Below, one piece after another: positions 1-14,307 of a DNA stretch of 64,000 nt. Made by a program: the position numbers and the translations under genes. The notes beneath the pieces are model-generated. The model was given only the letters and a program-made list of their open reading frames with translations, did not search any database and was not told where the DNA came from. Location of the stretch: contig OZ059897.1 in the NCBI GenBank assembly GCA_964057225.1, positions 7,812,001 to 7,876,000 on the forward strand, in the 5' to 3' direction. Origin of the DNA: Auanema rhodensis (taxonomy: Eukaryota > Nematoda > Chromadorea > Rhabditida > Rhabditidae). The stretch's first letter is position 1. The number at the start of each line of letters is the position of its first letter.

Positions 1-11
1 AATAAACGTAC

Positions 12-2088
12 CGGATAATTTGGCAGAAACGGCAACTCCAAAAGTAATTGCGATACCGAATCCAATGTTAACTCCAACCATTTCATTGAGTTTTGGCTTA
101 GGTAGAACGGATTGAGCGACAACGCTTGTTCCAATTAACTGAAAATATCACAAACTTTAACTTTTCTAATAACTTTCTAAGAATACTTTTGTGGAATGAA
201 CCCGAAATATATTTGATTTTCAGTCTCATATTTTACTTAAATGCTTAGGTTGACTTTAATATCGCAATTGAAAATCTCGATAGTGTACATTCTCATGGCT
301 AGTAACTACTACGATTCAAGATTACGTGTCCTGTCAGTCATTTTTTGTCCCCTAAACGCAGTCCGCTTCTCGATAAGCTTCAAAGTTAAGCTACGAAGCT
401 GACAATTCGAACCAGAGAGCGAATGCCATAAATATATGGCTTTGAGATATTGTTTGAGATTAGTTTGATTGCTTGAAAATCGTTCACCGAGTCGATTGTG
501 TTGCTCGTTTGTTTCGTGGTCAGTGTCTCAATTTTAGCTTTCGTGGAATGTATGTGTGTCCTAGCTATTCTTGGCGGATAACAGACATTAGTCTCCTGGG
601 AAACGTGCTGATAGCAGCAGGACGTTGAAGTTGTCAACTAAGCCGATAGGCGCGAGCCATGGAGATGTTTTTTGTTTGTTTTTTTTAATCAACAAAAACT
701 ACCATGTTCCAATTCATCTTTTTTTTTTGCGCAATCAAAACATATCAGTTCAAAATCAGACGTATAGTATATTATAAATAAAAGAAAAAACATATTCAAA
801 ATATTAGAATATACAACTTAAGTCACGCGATCTCTTTTCACATCTCTTCACGTTTTTTTCACGTAATCTTACTTTCACGTGAAAGCTCATTTTTGGTTGA
901 ACTGATGCACAGAAGCGGTTGACCCATTCCATTAGATATCATTCACCTTTTTCTTATTCTTCCCTTGCACACACCCAATTCTTCGAATTCTTTCGTTGAT
1001 TTATTCTATTTCGTTGTGCCTTTTATGACTTAACTACTTAAGATTTGACCTTATGGCACGTTACTTTCCTCCATCATTTCTTAGAAATAGTAACACTGCC
1101 AAAGTAACATTTGTCGGTTTTTGGCAAACCGGTTAGGCTCGGTTGTTCGCTGATCGAAGGACATTCGAAGTCATGGTCGACGATAAAATTAGCACTAATC
1201 TAGTCAAGCCTCTGACCTCCATTTTAAAAGAATGTCTTCCTTGCGCAGCTTTTGTTTGTTCGGATAACGTAAAACCAGCGAATATTTTCAATTAGACGAG
1301 AATATGGTGCCACATGGCTTTGTGATGAAAACAAAATTAAAATCAGATGACATGTTGGTGTGCTGAATGTGCTCTCTGATCTATTCTGGGACACCTAGTT
1401 CATCACGTGTTTAAAGGTTTCAGAATAAGATAGAATAAGTCATGGTTAGTTTGAGAAGTCACGTACTTTTTCACTATTTCCTCACATTGTCCATCCCACC
1501 CCTGCATTTGCAAACGATGTTTTTTCTCTAAAAGCTAGCGCCAACATCTAACTATTACTTCAAAACAAATAGTTTAATAAAAAAATTTTGCTTGACAAGG
1601 TGACCACATGTGCAGCTCTATTTTTACCTATCAACATTGAGATTCACCTGATTACTCATCACACACCACTCTTTCATTCTAACTTTTGAAAGTTGATATG
1701 AGGCTTAGAAAAATTCGATTAAGATTGCCACTTCAGCTGTTCAATTTGAAAACTTTTGAGACTTTTATCCGTAATTCTCACATCTTCTCTAGCTTTTAGC
1801 CTATTGTCAATCTCTTTTCTGAGCATGTTGAACGGAAATGAAAAAAAGATCGAGGTTAACCTTCAATAAGCAATCTTTAGTCTTAATGTGTGATTTATAG
1901 CTATGGAGAAGCTGTGAAAATTGCCATTGATATACCTTTCGTAAACCTTTTAAGCAAATCATATATTCAACTCTTTTAAGAAGAAATTTCATAAAACTTA
2001 CGACAAGCAAGGCAGTTCCGACGAACTCAGCCAAAAGTGCTCTTCCGAGCTCGTTCTTGATGCGCAACTTAGCTCTAAGGTTGTCCAT
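12..2088 (-). CDS. Aquaglyceroporin, 5' part (partial)
   Basis: Two coding exons of a membrane channel for water and glycerol are visible: exon 1 at 2002-2088 (start ATG at 2086-2088, 29 codons) and exon 2 at 12-138, joined across a 1.86 kb intron. The join reads ...LAEFVGTALLV then LIGTSVVAQSVLP, followed by NEMVGVNIGFGIAITFGVAVSAKLSG. This is the first membrane helix, a short extracellular loop and the second helix leading to the first NPA half-helix of the MIP family. The donor at bases 6-11 (GTACGT on the minus strand) falls just before the expected GHxNPA motif, which lies outside the window. The loop resembles nematode aquaglyceroporins more than strict water channels, but the pore residues that would decide this are not in view. 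Confidence 0.85.
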
Positions 2089-5000
2089 TCTGCAAGATAT
2101 ATAAGGTCAAAGAATTTTAATTTGAACAAGAAAATAAATTAAGACATGATAGTCAAATAGTACAAAATAGATCAGAGACAAACAACAAAATGCATGGGAA
2201 CTGGAATATTATGATAGACAGGTACAGATTTGGTAAACACTTTCCATAAACAACAGCACGGATGTTTTGAACCCGCTGGTTGCCATAGAGATAGTCGACC
2301 TCTTTTGGCAGATCCCACGTGCTGAGAAGGTTGAAAGATCCCACGTGCAAAGAAGGGGTAGATCTGTTATAAATTAGGATTAGCTCGAAGCAGCTGAACC
2401 TGACAGATATTAGGTAGTCCTGAAGGGATTGAGGGAGAGAGAGAGTTAGACAGGCAGGTATTATAGACTATGTTGAACAAATTATTTAGGCAAAATGGTC
2501 AAATGAGGTCATGGTGCTATTCATTTTGTTGTTGTTCTTAGAGCTGAAGGGCGGGGTTGAAGGCCTTAACCCAGGGCGTTTGGTACTTGCTGGACCACGC
2601 TACTCGTCCTCCTTCTCATTCTCTTATTTGTCTCTTCATCGTCTTAGCTTGGCCTGTCAACTAAATAGCTAGAAGACACACTGAGGCGACAGAAGGCTTT
2701 CATGTCATTGATCCGAGATTAAATGTCTAGATAGCATCCTTCTTCGGACTAACATCATGCTCAGTTGCCAACATCGGAAGATGAGATGGATGACATGACG
2801 ATGAAGCCAGTGAATTCATATTGCTTATTGGGCGTTGATGAAGCAGAGTGGACAAAGTTAATTCGATGAACGACCGTTGGTCAATGAGCATTCAGCTCAG
2901 TAGAAAAGCATGACATGCTACGATGATAGCTGGAGCTGAACCATTGATATAAGAAAATATATAATGAAAATTAATAGATGCAAATGTATAACTGGCTATG
3001 AAATAGGGGGCTAATTCAGAAAAAAATTTTTAAAAACTGATACAGCACTTGGAAAGACAGACACACTGGACGCTGAACCAACTGAGAAGACCCAGAAGGC
3101 GGGCAACAGAAACAGAGCCCCACAGCAGGAAGGGGCGTGGTTATTGTGGAGTGAAGAGGGAGGGGGTTGGGTAGTAGAGGAAGAGGGTTGGTGAGGGTTT
3201 GGAAAGTAAGAGAGATAGTCACAACAAGAGAGATATAAAGAGAAAAACAATGAGAGATTGAAGGATGGATGGAGAGAAAGGCCGAAGATAATCGGTCGGC
3301 TAGACCGGGAGGACACCCATCAGTAGTAGCACATCAGCACCCGTGTCCCTCCTGCCATAGAGCCCGACGGACACAATTAATGATTCTGTTTATGATAGAG
3401 CATGTAAATCAGAGAGAAAATAGGGGAATAAAGAACTGAGAGAAAGAGGAAAAGCAGGGTGACAACAGTAAAAATGAAAATCTATCTAGCCTAATATTAC
3501 TAGCAATCAGCGCTTAGAGACACAAATTTTCGGTTCATCTCATCCCATGCCCCCACTCGAATCAACTAGTTAGGACAATACCATATATAGATGTTGATTA
3601 GTAGAACATGGACCTCCTTATTATCGGATTTCAACAATTTATGACAAACCATCGAAAAGTGTAGTCGTCGTAGCACATGGTTTTAGCTAATGTGGGGACA
3701 CTGGCAGGCAACTCTACCTATAACCGTTATCAATTTAGATAAGTTTGCAGCATAAAGTTTTAAATGTTATTTGAACAGTTAATAAAACCTCCGTTTTAAG
3801 TCATGTATATACAATAAGAAGCTTTGTTTAGTTACATTAAAAAACAAACATGATGAACCATTGTACAAGCCAGCATGTCATCTTCAAAAGATATTCAAAA
3901 GTCGTCCAGTGTCGCATTTTCGTTATTGTTTTTTCATTTTGTGTCATTTTTTTTTGAAAAATCGGAAAAATATACATGTTGTTGGCGAACAGACGGAGAA
4001 AAATGATCGTAACTTGAGTTCCAGAAGGCTTGTTGACGACGGTTTTTGTTTTGTAATTGATATGTGCTTTTGGAACAAGAGATTCAAGATAGGTTTTCAC
4101 ACTTTAAAGACAATACAAGCATAGTAATATAACTTGGAAAAGTAGGTGATGATCAGAGTGGTGGAAGGTAAGAATTGCAAAAATTTGTGGACTGGGACCG
4201 AACGAATATGAGACTATATCCCTTCAGCAGGAAGGAAGCCATAATGGGTTGCGGTCATGTTATCGAACAACCTTGTTGGTTGATTCAGAAGGTAAACAAC
4301 CTACCCAGATTTATTTTAGAGAATACAGAAAATTGGTGACAGATGAACCTGGACAGCTGCCGTTGCTGGAGAAACCGTTACACGTGAGATTGCGTGAATG
4401 AACTGAATCACATCTGTAATCCTTTATGGCTCAAGCGCTAAGATGACATAGTAGATTGAAGGAAAATGGGATGAAAATCAGATGATTTATTGGATTTTAA
4501 GTCGCTGGCTTAACGTTTAAACGTTAACCAGACAGATGCCGTACATCATCCAAAGATTTTACAGAATTAACTGATGTTCATCTGACGTTAATGAGGCAGT
4601 CCGAGCCAAAAACAGATGCTAAACATCATCGCTATCGAAAATTTTATGCCAAATGATTCGTCAAAGTAATTTCATTTTTATAAAAGGTTATAGAAACAGC
4701 ATAGTTTCAGTGTATATTAGCTGAATAAAGCATTTTCCCTATACCTTATAGATCCAGTAAAAAGCATAAAAAGTAAAACTTGTCGTCTATAAACCGGTAA
4801 AACTCAGACAAAGGCAACATAATTTCTCATAGAAACTTTTTAGTAAATCGAAACACAGTAAAGAGAGATAGAAAGAGACAAATCAGAAGTAGCAGCAGTA
4901 AAAATGATATTTTGAGAGAAAGTAAAAGCAGAGAGAAAGGCAACGAGGGAGAGAGTACATTTCTCTTTCTGCAAATTAAATCAAATTCAAAAGTGTTTTT

Positions 5001-6189
5001 AAGCGAGGAAATTTTGTACAAACATGAAGGTAAAAATGCGGAAGAATTGGTTACAACGCATGTGGTGGCTACAAATGATTGCGGCTAACGTCAATTGGTG
5101 GCTCAGATCTAGTTGTTTACTGGATGTTTGATACTCTAAACGACGTCAACCATGGGTATAAAGTCTTCATGGTAGGCGGAGCTGTAAGACAAGACCTCTA
5201 TCTGATTGTCAGGGTTTGGCACGCTCGTTATCGTATGCATACTATAGCTGGATTCTGGGATTTAATGACCACGTAGGTACTCAAATCTGTATTGTCAGGA
5301 TAGGGAAGGCGAGTGATGGTAGATGATGAAGAGTCTCATCGAGGTAGGGAATAATTTCGGGAAAAGTGAGAGGTGATGTTCGGAATTGTGGTTGGAAAAT
5401 GCGAACTATAAACGATGAGAATATTTCAGACAAACTCCGCCTTTCATGTCATTAGGCATCTGAAGTGGCCACGCCTTCATCCATATAGAACTATAGAAAT
5501 ATGGAGCAAGTTTGTGAGAGTTGAATCATGTTTACCTGTCTTGTAATAAATTGAAGAAAAAAAATAAAATTAAAGACCCCAACGAAAGAAAAAGATGATA
5601 AACATTCAAGACCATTCCTCTAACATCTACATATATAATAAATATAAAATAATATATAATAGTTAATAAAAGTACTAAAGATCGGAAAAACCAAAACATG
5701 TCAAAGACCGAATCATAGTAGATATGATGCCGATCTGAAATCATACCACCATCATCATCTACCCTCTTCAGATCAATTTTATGACTTTGTTTTAAGATGA
5801 GAAAAGATATAAAATATTCTGATTTACGATTTCCTAATAGCAACTACTTCAACCAAACTTAAATGTTCATGATCATCATCAATATCAACAACAAAAAAAA
5901 AAGAAGATTTTTATGGTTGTCGTCAAGCTAATATGCCATAGGGGAATTTACGGAAGTATTTATCAATAATTACAATATTTTGGTACAATCATAGAAAACA
6001 TGAAAAAGATTAACTTCTTGTTTTTTTAAAAACATTTTTGAAATTTCGCTCTGTAAATTATCAAAATCAGTAGCAGTGTTGCAAAAATAACAACTTGTTT
6101 TCGTTAGGTGATCAACATTGTCATGTACTTTGGTTTTCAAAAAACGTGCACCGGGAACACTATCATCAACACGGTAATAGTTACAAGTA

Positions 6190-6390
6190 TCAATGTTTCT
6201 ATCTTTTTTTCTCTCTATCTTCCTCTTCCCTCTCTATGTTTCTCTTCCCTCTCTATGTTCCTCTTCCTTATCTATGTTCCTCTTCCTTATCTATGTTCCT
6301 CTTTCCTCTTTATGTTCCTCTTCCCTCTCTATGTTCCTCTTTCCTCTGTATCTTCCTCTTCCCCTTTCTATCTTCCTCTTTCCCTCTCTC
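6190..6390. repeat. CT-rich minisatellite of about 22 bp units
   Basis: Imperfect tandem copies of a unit close to CTCTATGTTCCTCTTCCCT run for about 200 bases. The three forward frames stay open across it only because the unit lacks stop codons, giving Phe/Leu/Ser-rich translations that should not be read as proteins. Confidence 0.8.
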
Positions 6391-6693
6391 AGAAGAAACT
6401 AAAGATTAGAACTTTATTTCAATAGTATAGTTCATTATTATATTTATTCACGAATGAAACTAGCCATCTTAGATAGTCTCTTAATACCTGTACAACAACG
6501 TGTTGGCCTCAATTTGAAGGCACGCGATGTAAGAATTTCACTAAACTCCATATATGCATGGTAAAGAATAGAATGCAATGTTCCATGACGATATATGATA
6601 AGACAATTAGTGACAAGACTAAGCTTTGTGATGTTTTCGACTATAATGTTCAGTAAAAACGTTTACAAACATCAATCATATTCAATAAATCGT

Positions 6694-6698
<5 letters not shown>

Positions 6699-6732
<34 letters not shown>
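6699..6732. repeat. (GA)n microsatellite
   Basis: Uninterrupted GA dinucleotide run of about 34 bases in AT-rich DNA. Confidence 0.9.
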
Positions 6733-6734
<2 letters not shown>

Positions 6735-8626
6735 CACATAGTTTAACATAAAATAGAATAATAAAAAAATATTTTTCTTTAGTTCATATCATTTACATAT
6801 AATATTTTATTAAACCATGGATATATCTATAGTTACTGTTCGATATTAGTTTCCTTTGATGTTACAAAGGTTTGTGATGTGGACAGGATTACAGATCACC
6901 ACGCATGTTCGACGTGGTCGTAAAATTTACTAATATAGAGAAAAATCATATAACTAATTGACTAAAGGTCAAAAAAATGAGGAAAAAAGCAATTTATGAG
7001 GTACTTTTCCAAGTTTATACAACTAGGTTTTATATGTATTCCATTACTTTAGAATCTTAATGAAAAATTAAACTTATTACTTTCAAAAAATCACAGACTC
7101 AATCTCATATTTCCGTCAATTCTTTTGCGGATTTGTTATATCATAAATCATAATAGTTCAATTCTTATTTCTTAAATAAGATATAAAAGAAAAATGAATT
7201 TATTGTGTTGTAAAACCTTCTGCTTTTACTCCGGAATGCCTTTGCTCTGACCGACACAGCTCATCACTGTTCATACGGTAATAAAAGAGTGTTGAGTTTC
7301 AGTTTTTTTCTTTTGGTGAATAGATAGAGAGAAAATTAAAGTTTTTCTCAATATTTTCCCAAAAAAAACGGATGAAATATAATTTGGAAGGCATAATAGG
7401 ATTATGTTACGTCACATCGCTGTCAGTAGACTGTAGAACATCATGATATTGAGGATGAAGGTTCATTTCCATAACCGTTCACTCAAGACAAATTCTTGTT
7501 TTCTCATATAAACCCCTAGAAATATGTCGTATTCAGGATATTATTTGTGAATTTTTCAAACTTCACTTCAAGAAGTACGTAACTGAGAGTTTACTTTAGA
7601 GATTGTAAGTTTCTGATATTGAAAAGCTATTCATCATTTATTTTCTATTGGTTCTTTTTCTGTAGAAATAATATGTGAGAGAAATAGCAAAAAATAACAA
7701 TATGTATGGCATGTTGTAGATTATATAACCTTTTTTGCTTATTGAATTGGAAAAAAATAGTTGTTAGAGATGAAAAACTTACGGTACATTGATGTTTCAT
7801 ATAACGTTTTCGGGTGAGAGATAGGTTTTCGCAACTTTATGGCAACCATATTCCATTGGAATTAAAATGATATAGTTACCTTGAAGAAGTATTCTAAATA
7901 TCCATAATTATACTTCAAGTTTTTATTCTTTTCCCTTTTTTTTGCGATGAAAGTTAATTGCAACCCGAACCGTATTGATGGTATAAGATGGTAATTACAT
8001 CGTAACTACAACAGCAAAGGGTTTAGTAAGCTGGACTCTGCTCTATTTCAGCCATTGTTCAGAAAACTCTTTTGATAGCTCCGTATATGACCTGGAAAAC
8101 AAGATGAAAAAGAATTACAATTGATGACTGGATTGTGTGGTAGAGCCTATAGGCGGCTCAGTAATTCAAATTAGTGACCTGACTTGGAGCAATTGATATA
8201 TGTGAATGTGTACGGATGTATGTATGCTACAGCTACGGTATTCATTTGTATGTGTGTCAATAGACTTAACCATACAGTATATAGTTAGAATGCTTAATTT
8301 ATATTTGATATGAAGAGAAAAATGAATGAGATATTGGCTACCTAGTGTGAAAGAAACTAACACTAAAGAGAGAGAGAAGAAAAGGAGGAAAAGAGAGATA
8401 GAGAGTGAAAAGATAGCATGAGGATCTGATCTCTTATGCATATACCGTGTATATGTAGATCTGTATTGTCAATCATCTACTCTTCAATCCCATACTGTTA
8501 CTCTTTATTTCTTTCTCTAAAAGCTATTCATATGCAGTTCCGTAGTTCGGACACAGATTTAGAAGGTATGCAAGTGAGATGGGATGAGGAAGCAGAAATG
8601 AATGAGATATGTGGATAGAACGAGAG

Positions 8627-8631
8627 AGAAG

Positions 8632-8683
<52 letters not shown>

Positions 8684-8705
8684 GAGAAAAAAGAGAAAGA
8701 GATAA
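8627..8705. repeat. (GA)n microsatellite, interrupted
   Basis: GA-rich run with a few interruptions. It produces overlapping Ser/Leu and Arg/Glu frames on both strands that are artefacts. Confidence 0.9.
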
Positions 8706-10835
8706 AGAGAGAGGGCCTCAGGAAGGTGTTCAAGGCTGAGCGCATACTGGCCTCTCCGATCCACACAACCTATTGTATACCATGCGTCGACCGTGAAAGG
8801 AAACCATTATTATGCTAAATCATAATAGTAACCGATTCAAAGAATAGTAGCAGACCACATATGAACACAGGCACATACAACTACGTGAACCTCTTTGACC
8901 TCATCTAGCACGGTCTCTCGTCAAGATATTTCAGCCATCACACATAAATGCACAACGTTGTCTATCTCCCTCTTTCCCTCTGTCTTTCTTTCTCTATTTC
9001 CGCACTCATACCTCATTTGTCTCCAAATCTCTATATTAACTCTATTCTTATACCTACTGTTTCGTCACTCTCATGAGTCTGTTCATGTAATATGGGTTGT
9101 GTATCTGTTTTACCTAAACAGAATGATTTACAAACATAAATTTTAAAAAGAAAGGGGAGTAAACTATACAATATAAAGTATATGGTAAACATTGATGTAC
9201 ATTGTGTCCATTATGATTTACGTCAGAAAAACAACAAACTTTAATAGTTTATAGTTCAAACTACTAACAATCTTGATTTGTATTATGCACATCTGATCTA
9301 CCTCTCTACATCTTATATAAGGGAATGATTTAAGATTGTTTTCAAAGTCACACTAGCTATTCTAAGTTTACTGAAATACCATCTGTCATCAGCAATTATG
9401 AAATATATTCTATATTCAAAAGCTTAAGAATCCATAACTAATTGAATATTATACATATGATTTATATATGACATTCAACTACCTATAATATAAAAAATGC
9501 TCTAAATATATTAAAATATCCCAACAGATTTAGGAACTTCAAAAGCCTGAGTTGAAGTTTATTTAGTATCCAACAGTTTCAAATTTTAAAAATTAGCATA
9601 TGACATACATGACGCAAATTCATTTTTCCAAATAAAACAGTTGAGAACCGGTTGCATCCAATTCATTCCATATTAGTAAACATCGAAAGTCATGATTCAT
9701 AATATTATATCAATTCTAAGAACCAAAAATTAAATTTAAACAATTTATTTGAAAATTATGATTTATTCAAGATAATTTATAAGAACATTTGAACATTTTT
9801 ATTAACCAGATTCAATAAATTGGTAATATATATATAACATAAAATTATAAATAGTATTCGTCAATCCTCTTACCATACAAATATTTTGAACTAAAGAGGA
9901 TGATAAATCAAGAATTGAAATAATGCTATCGCAATACGTTAATTCATCCAAATCTCTTCAACAATATATAGTACTTAATATATATATTTCTGTATTGAAA
10001 ATAAAATTAATAAAATGTATATTAAAGACTGAAATACATATATACATATATATATATACATATATCTATGTATATATATATTTATTATGTACTAACTATA
10101 CTATATATGGATATATCTTTTTCTTTCTTTCTTTTTTGTTCGTTTCGTGAAATTGTCTTTTTATTTCGATAACCTGTTTACTGGTTTGGCGAAAACAACA
10201 GCTTACTGGTATCGACGACAGTAATGAAAGGAGCACAGGACGATAATGATTATGCCTTTGGAAATGACCATAGCTTATCTATAATCATCAGCTTAGTCAG
10301 TGTGTGTTAGCTATGTCTTTCGTCATAAATAATGATTGATAGATTAACATTAGGTGATGAACTTGAAACGAACAATACCGAACAGTTGCTTGAGTCTCAT
10401 TTTCAATTTCATGAAAGTGTACCGTTCTTTATCTCTCTATCTCTCCCCCCCCCTCTCTCTCTCTATCTTTCTCTTTTTCACTCTCTCTCTCAGCTTCCAT
10501 CCATCTCTTGATCCATATGTTTGTTGTTTTCTTATTCCATTATGCATATTATTCATGTTAGCTTGATTATACGGTGGAAAATATAAATCAAAATACTAAT
10601 CATACAGAAACCGTGAGCTTAGATAATAAGCATTAATACATTAAATAGATGTTCACCACATATAAACAACCTAAATTAAGATAATTTACGTAATATTATA
10701 TTCATAAGGTTAATAAAAAAAAAGATCAAAAATCTGCAGGGATTAAGAGCAAGAAATTTTAAAAGAAAGCTTGCACAACTGAATTGAAAGCATGTTGAAG
10801 AAGTAGACCATTAGAAAGGCAATAATCATCAATAA

Positions 10836-12134
10836 TCATAATATAACTGTTCTAATGCTTAAAGATGGTGATGCCAGAACTTTCAGAAGGCCAACACGAT
10901 AAGGTTTGGTAGCAAGTAGCATTGTTATTGGTCCAACAACTAAAGCTATTGAAACACTCATAAAGCATATGTTGCTGAAAACTTAAAAACAGAAGAAATT
11001 GTCCGCATATTTAAAGCTTTCAACCATGTATTACAGGAGAAAAATCTATATGCAACATACCAGGTGGAAATCGTATTTTGAATATGAGAGAACCGCCTAT
11101 GATAACTCCAGGAGTTATTAGAAATGTAGCTTGAGTTACAAACTGAAATTTTCCAATATTTCTACTAAACTGTCAGAAAAGAAAAAAGATATTTTCTCTA
11201 AAACTGACTACAGTTAGCGTAGTTATTGTAATTTGTCTTTGAGCTTCCATTGTTTTCGCTGATAATACCGAAGTATTTTGATAAATAGTTCGAAAGAGCA
11301 TTTTTGCAAATATGACCATGGCTAAGAGAGATTGGGAAAATATCACCCAAACACAATAAAAAGTTATTAAAGCTAATGATAAGATATCAGTAACATCGAA
11401 AAAAATAAAAGTTTCAGCTAAAATAACCAAATGCTTATCCGGATAATCGATAGACTGAAATCAGATGAAAGTACAAGAATGTATATGTGATATGATATAT
11501 GTATGTGATGATGTACGTCAAGAATACTACAAATATAAAAATTCAAAAACCTCAACACATGTATGGGATTTTGTGCCGTTTGTCACAATACAATATTGAG
11601 AAATCAGTACTCCAATAACATTAATACATAGAAGATGTAGAAGAAGACAATGAAATATACTTGATCTATAGTTTTCTTTTACATTCAATACGAATAATGC
11701 TCTAACAATTAGTAATAAAACTAATATAGAAGCACAATCTAAATTTTTGAAAAAAATATTAATATTTGAATATAAAAGTTTTATAGTCACCAATTATAAT
11801 TAGAAGTGCTCCGATAACTTGAATGAATGATGATAAGCCAACTAGTGTTAGTAAGCCTTCAAGATAACCTGCTGTACATGGTAATAGAAATGTGGGAATA
11901 GTTCCACTAGATATATACATAGAACCCAATAAAGACCTGGAAATAATAAAAGTTTAAAAGATGAATAACAAGATAGAAGAAGACTTACGATATATTGTAT
12001 GTAAGAAGTAAATTTCTATAGAATTGTTTCATACCTTTTATAGGTAAACTAATGATACAACTAGTAGTTATAAATAAAGTTATAAGAGATACTATTGATA
12101 TACTATGTGAACATATAATATAATATAAATTCAT
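10836..12134 (-). CDS. Serpentine chemoreceptor, srh/str-like
   Basis: Six exons (12134-11989, 11936-11791, 11738-11551, 11454-11212, 11169-11061, 10981-10836) join in frame to 325 residues, the usual length for nematode seven-helix chemoreceptors. Family features visible: CTAGYLEGLL after the second helices, matching the P..AGY.xG signature of class H receptors; KTMEAQRQITI before helix 6, matching the conserved S.kT..mQrq stretch; and the terminal KPYR motif after helix 7. The start at 12134 is chosen because the frame upstream of the internal Met at 12032 stays open and supplies the first hydrophobic helix. Such receptors sit in chemosensory cilia and signal through G proteins. One choice is uncertain: exon 5 could begin at 11169 or 27 bases later, both in frame. 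Class H is likely, but class I is not excluded. Confidence 0.85.
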
Positions 12135-14307
12135 TTTTTTTAAAATAATTAATTTAAATCTGATAATATTGTATTTAATTACTAATTTTAATTAATTAAA
12201 AAGAAATTGAAGAAAAAAAGAAATTAACTGTAAAAGGGAAAATAGAGAGAGAGAAAAAAGAGAGAGAGAAAGAGAGAGAGAGAGAAAAGGTGAAATAAAA
12301 ATGATTCTGTTCAAAAATGTCGAATTTCTCAGCTAATTTCCGAAAAAAAATAATTTTTTTTCCATTATCTTTGTCTCTATATCTCCATCTTTTCCTCTCT
12401 TTACCCTGTATGCCTGTCTCTTTATCTTTCTATGAGATGGAATAAAGTATTTCATATATAATTTATAGTTAATAAAATAAATATGTATAGTATATTTACA
12501 TGAAGGAAAAAAATGCGGTAAAAAAACTGCAACATATGCTAATACTATGCATTTAAAAAAGAAAAAAACATAAGGCTGTCAAGTTTTACATTATATTTTT
12601 CATATGCTAATTTGGTTTATGAAGGTGTTTATAGATGAAACTTCTTTTTTATATAATTTGTATCTTGTGACTTTGAATATAATCATGTTTAACCACTTAA
12701 ATATACATATATATATAAACTGTTTAGCAATAAAAATAGAAAATAGAGAAATTCACCCACATCTCACCTTCCAATCATATGATTTACCTTCTTTAATATT
12801 AATTATTCTGAAAAATTATGTTTTCTATATGAGATGATGTCATTCAAGCTATATACTCAACTATAAGATGATAGTTAAGAGGGTCAATCCATTATTCATT
12901 TTTGGAATATTTTCCTCTCAATTATGAGAAGATGTCATCCATTCAATACAATATGATTACAGTATTGTTTTCCTGATTGTCATACTGACATGAAGGTGTG
13001 AATTCATAAACTGAAGGGAAAATCTTTTCTCAATAATATTATTATGACAACGTTGACGACGACTACAACTATGATGATGATGATGATGATGTCGTTGTCG
13101 ATGATGATGGTGATGGTAGTGGTTATGAGGTTAGTGATGTTGATGACGATGACGATAGTTTCTATATATTACGTGAAAGAATAAAGACAGAATCGCCGAG
13201 GATCATTCAAGCGAACTACTTTTCCATTGGTAAATAACAGTTCAGAGATGACCATAAGTTACAATAATTCATCCCATTCTATTTCTTTTTATTTCACAAG
13301 GGATGTGCATATGAGGAAAGAAAAAACAGATGAAGAGAAAGTCAGAGAGAGATATAGAGAGTACGAAAGAGAGAGAGAGAGAAAGAGAGACAAAGGAACG
13401 AGGGACTAAACGAATAGATACACGAAGTGAAAAACTAAAGAAAACTAATAATTCACTTTATAAAAAAATTAAAATATATTTTAAAATGATTTATATAGAT
13501 AAATTATAAATTATGTTTCAAATATAATATGTAATATACCTACATTCCGTATATCTCAATCTTGATATACGTATGTATGTCTGAAACAACTTCAAATGAT
13601 CATTGGTGATTAAGGCTATAAGGTATATTTTCAGTATTTTCACACGTAGGTGATCATCATCAAACTACAATTTATTGATGATGGTATAAGAATTACTCAT
13701 CAAGATTCTTTCTTGATCGGGAATCTTCCAATTTTTTTTGCAATTTTTTGCTTTGTTGTTGTGTTTACAGCTTAGATCGTCATATAGAGAGATTGGTGAT
13801 AATGATTTTTTCTTATAAAATGCAGGAAACTTCATGTTTAGCATCTTAAAGTACACTGTAGCTTCTTGGTTAATACTCTTCATTCAAAATTTGATATTAT
13901 CCATGTGTTCAGATATATGTTTTTTAGATTTCTTCATCACTTATGTAGCAGTGATGTGAAAAAATATTAATTTATGAGTAGTAACCATATAAAAGGGTCG
14001 AATATGATGGGCTTAATGCTTTGAGCATCAGATGTTTATTGAATAATGACGTCATTAAAACGGCATCTGGCGAATTTATGACGCAATTCTTCCTATATTC
14101 CGAAGTGTTCTTTTACAGTTGACCCCCGACTCCACCTCCTTGAGCTCCTCCCTGCTCTAGAATGACCTAGCCTGTCATTAGATGATGCCCTTTCTTGGCA
14201 TTCTAGTACCTACCATTCACTCTTTTCCTTTTTTTTTACTTGAAACCTCTATGCTCTTATGTTAACTATACTAATTATACGAATTATATAAATTGTGTTA
14301 TTTAGGT
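12135..14307. other. Intergenic region with GA and GAT repeats
   Basis: No gene seen. A GA-rich run lies at 12243-12290 and a GAT/GAC trinucleotide-like tract at 13071-13160. The remainder is AT-rich unique sequence, presumably holding the upstream regions of the receptor gene on the left and the secreted-protein gene on the right. Confidence 0.5.
13071..13160. repeat. GAT/GAC trinucleotide tract
   Basis: Imperfect (ATG)n/(GAT)n run with several GAC, GGT and GTC variants, about 90 bases. Confidence 0.8.

Larger units (their letters stand above)
2089..10835. other. Gene-poor region with simple repeats
   Basis: I see no convincing gene in these 8.7 kb. Open frames are short, and most are low-complexity translations of CT or GA runs. 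The stretch holds a pyrimidine minisatellite near 6190-6390, GA runs at 6699-6732 and 8627-8705, and AT-rich dinucleotide tracts around 10040-10080 and elsewhere. Part may be upstream regulatory sequence of the aquaporin gene, which starts at 2088 and points left. Confidence 0.6.

Noticed and set aside
3861..4124. 87-residue frames on both strands
   Set aside because: They mirror each other over the same AT-rich stretch and have no features of a protein.
6095..6425. Phe/Leu/Ser-rich 104-105 residue frames
   Set aside because: They are translations of the CT-rich minisatellite.
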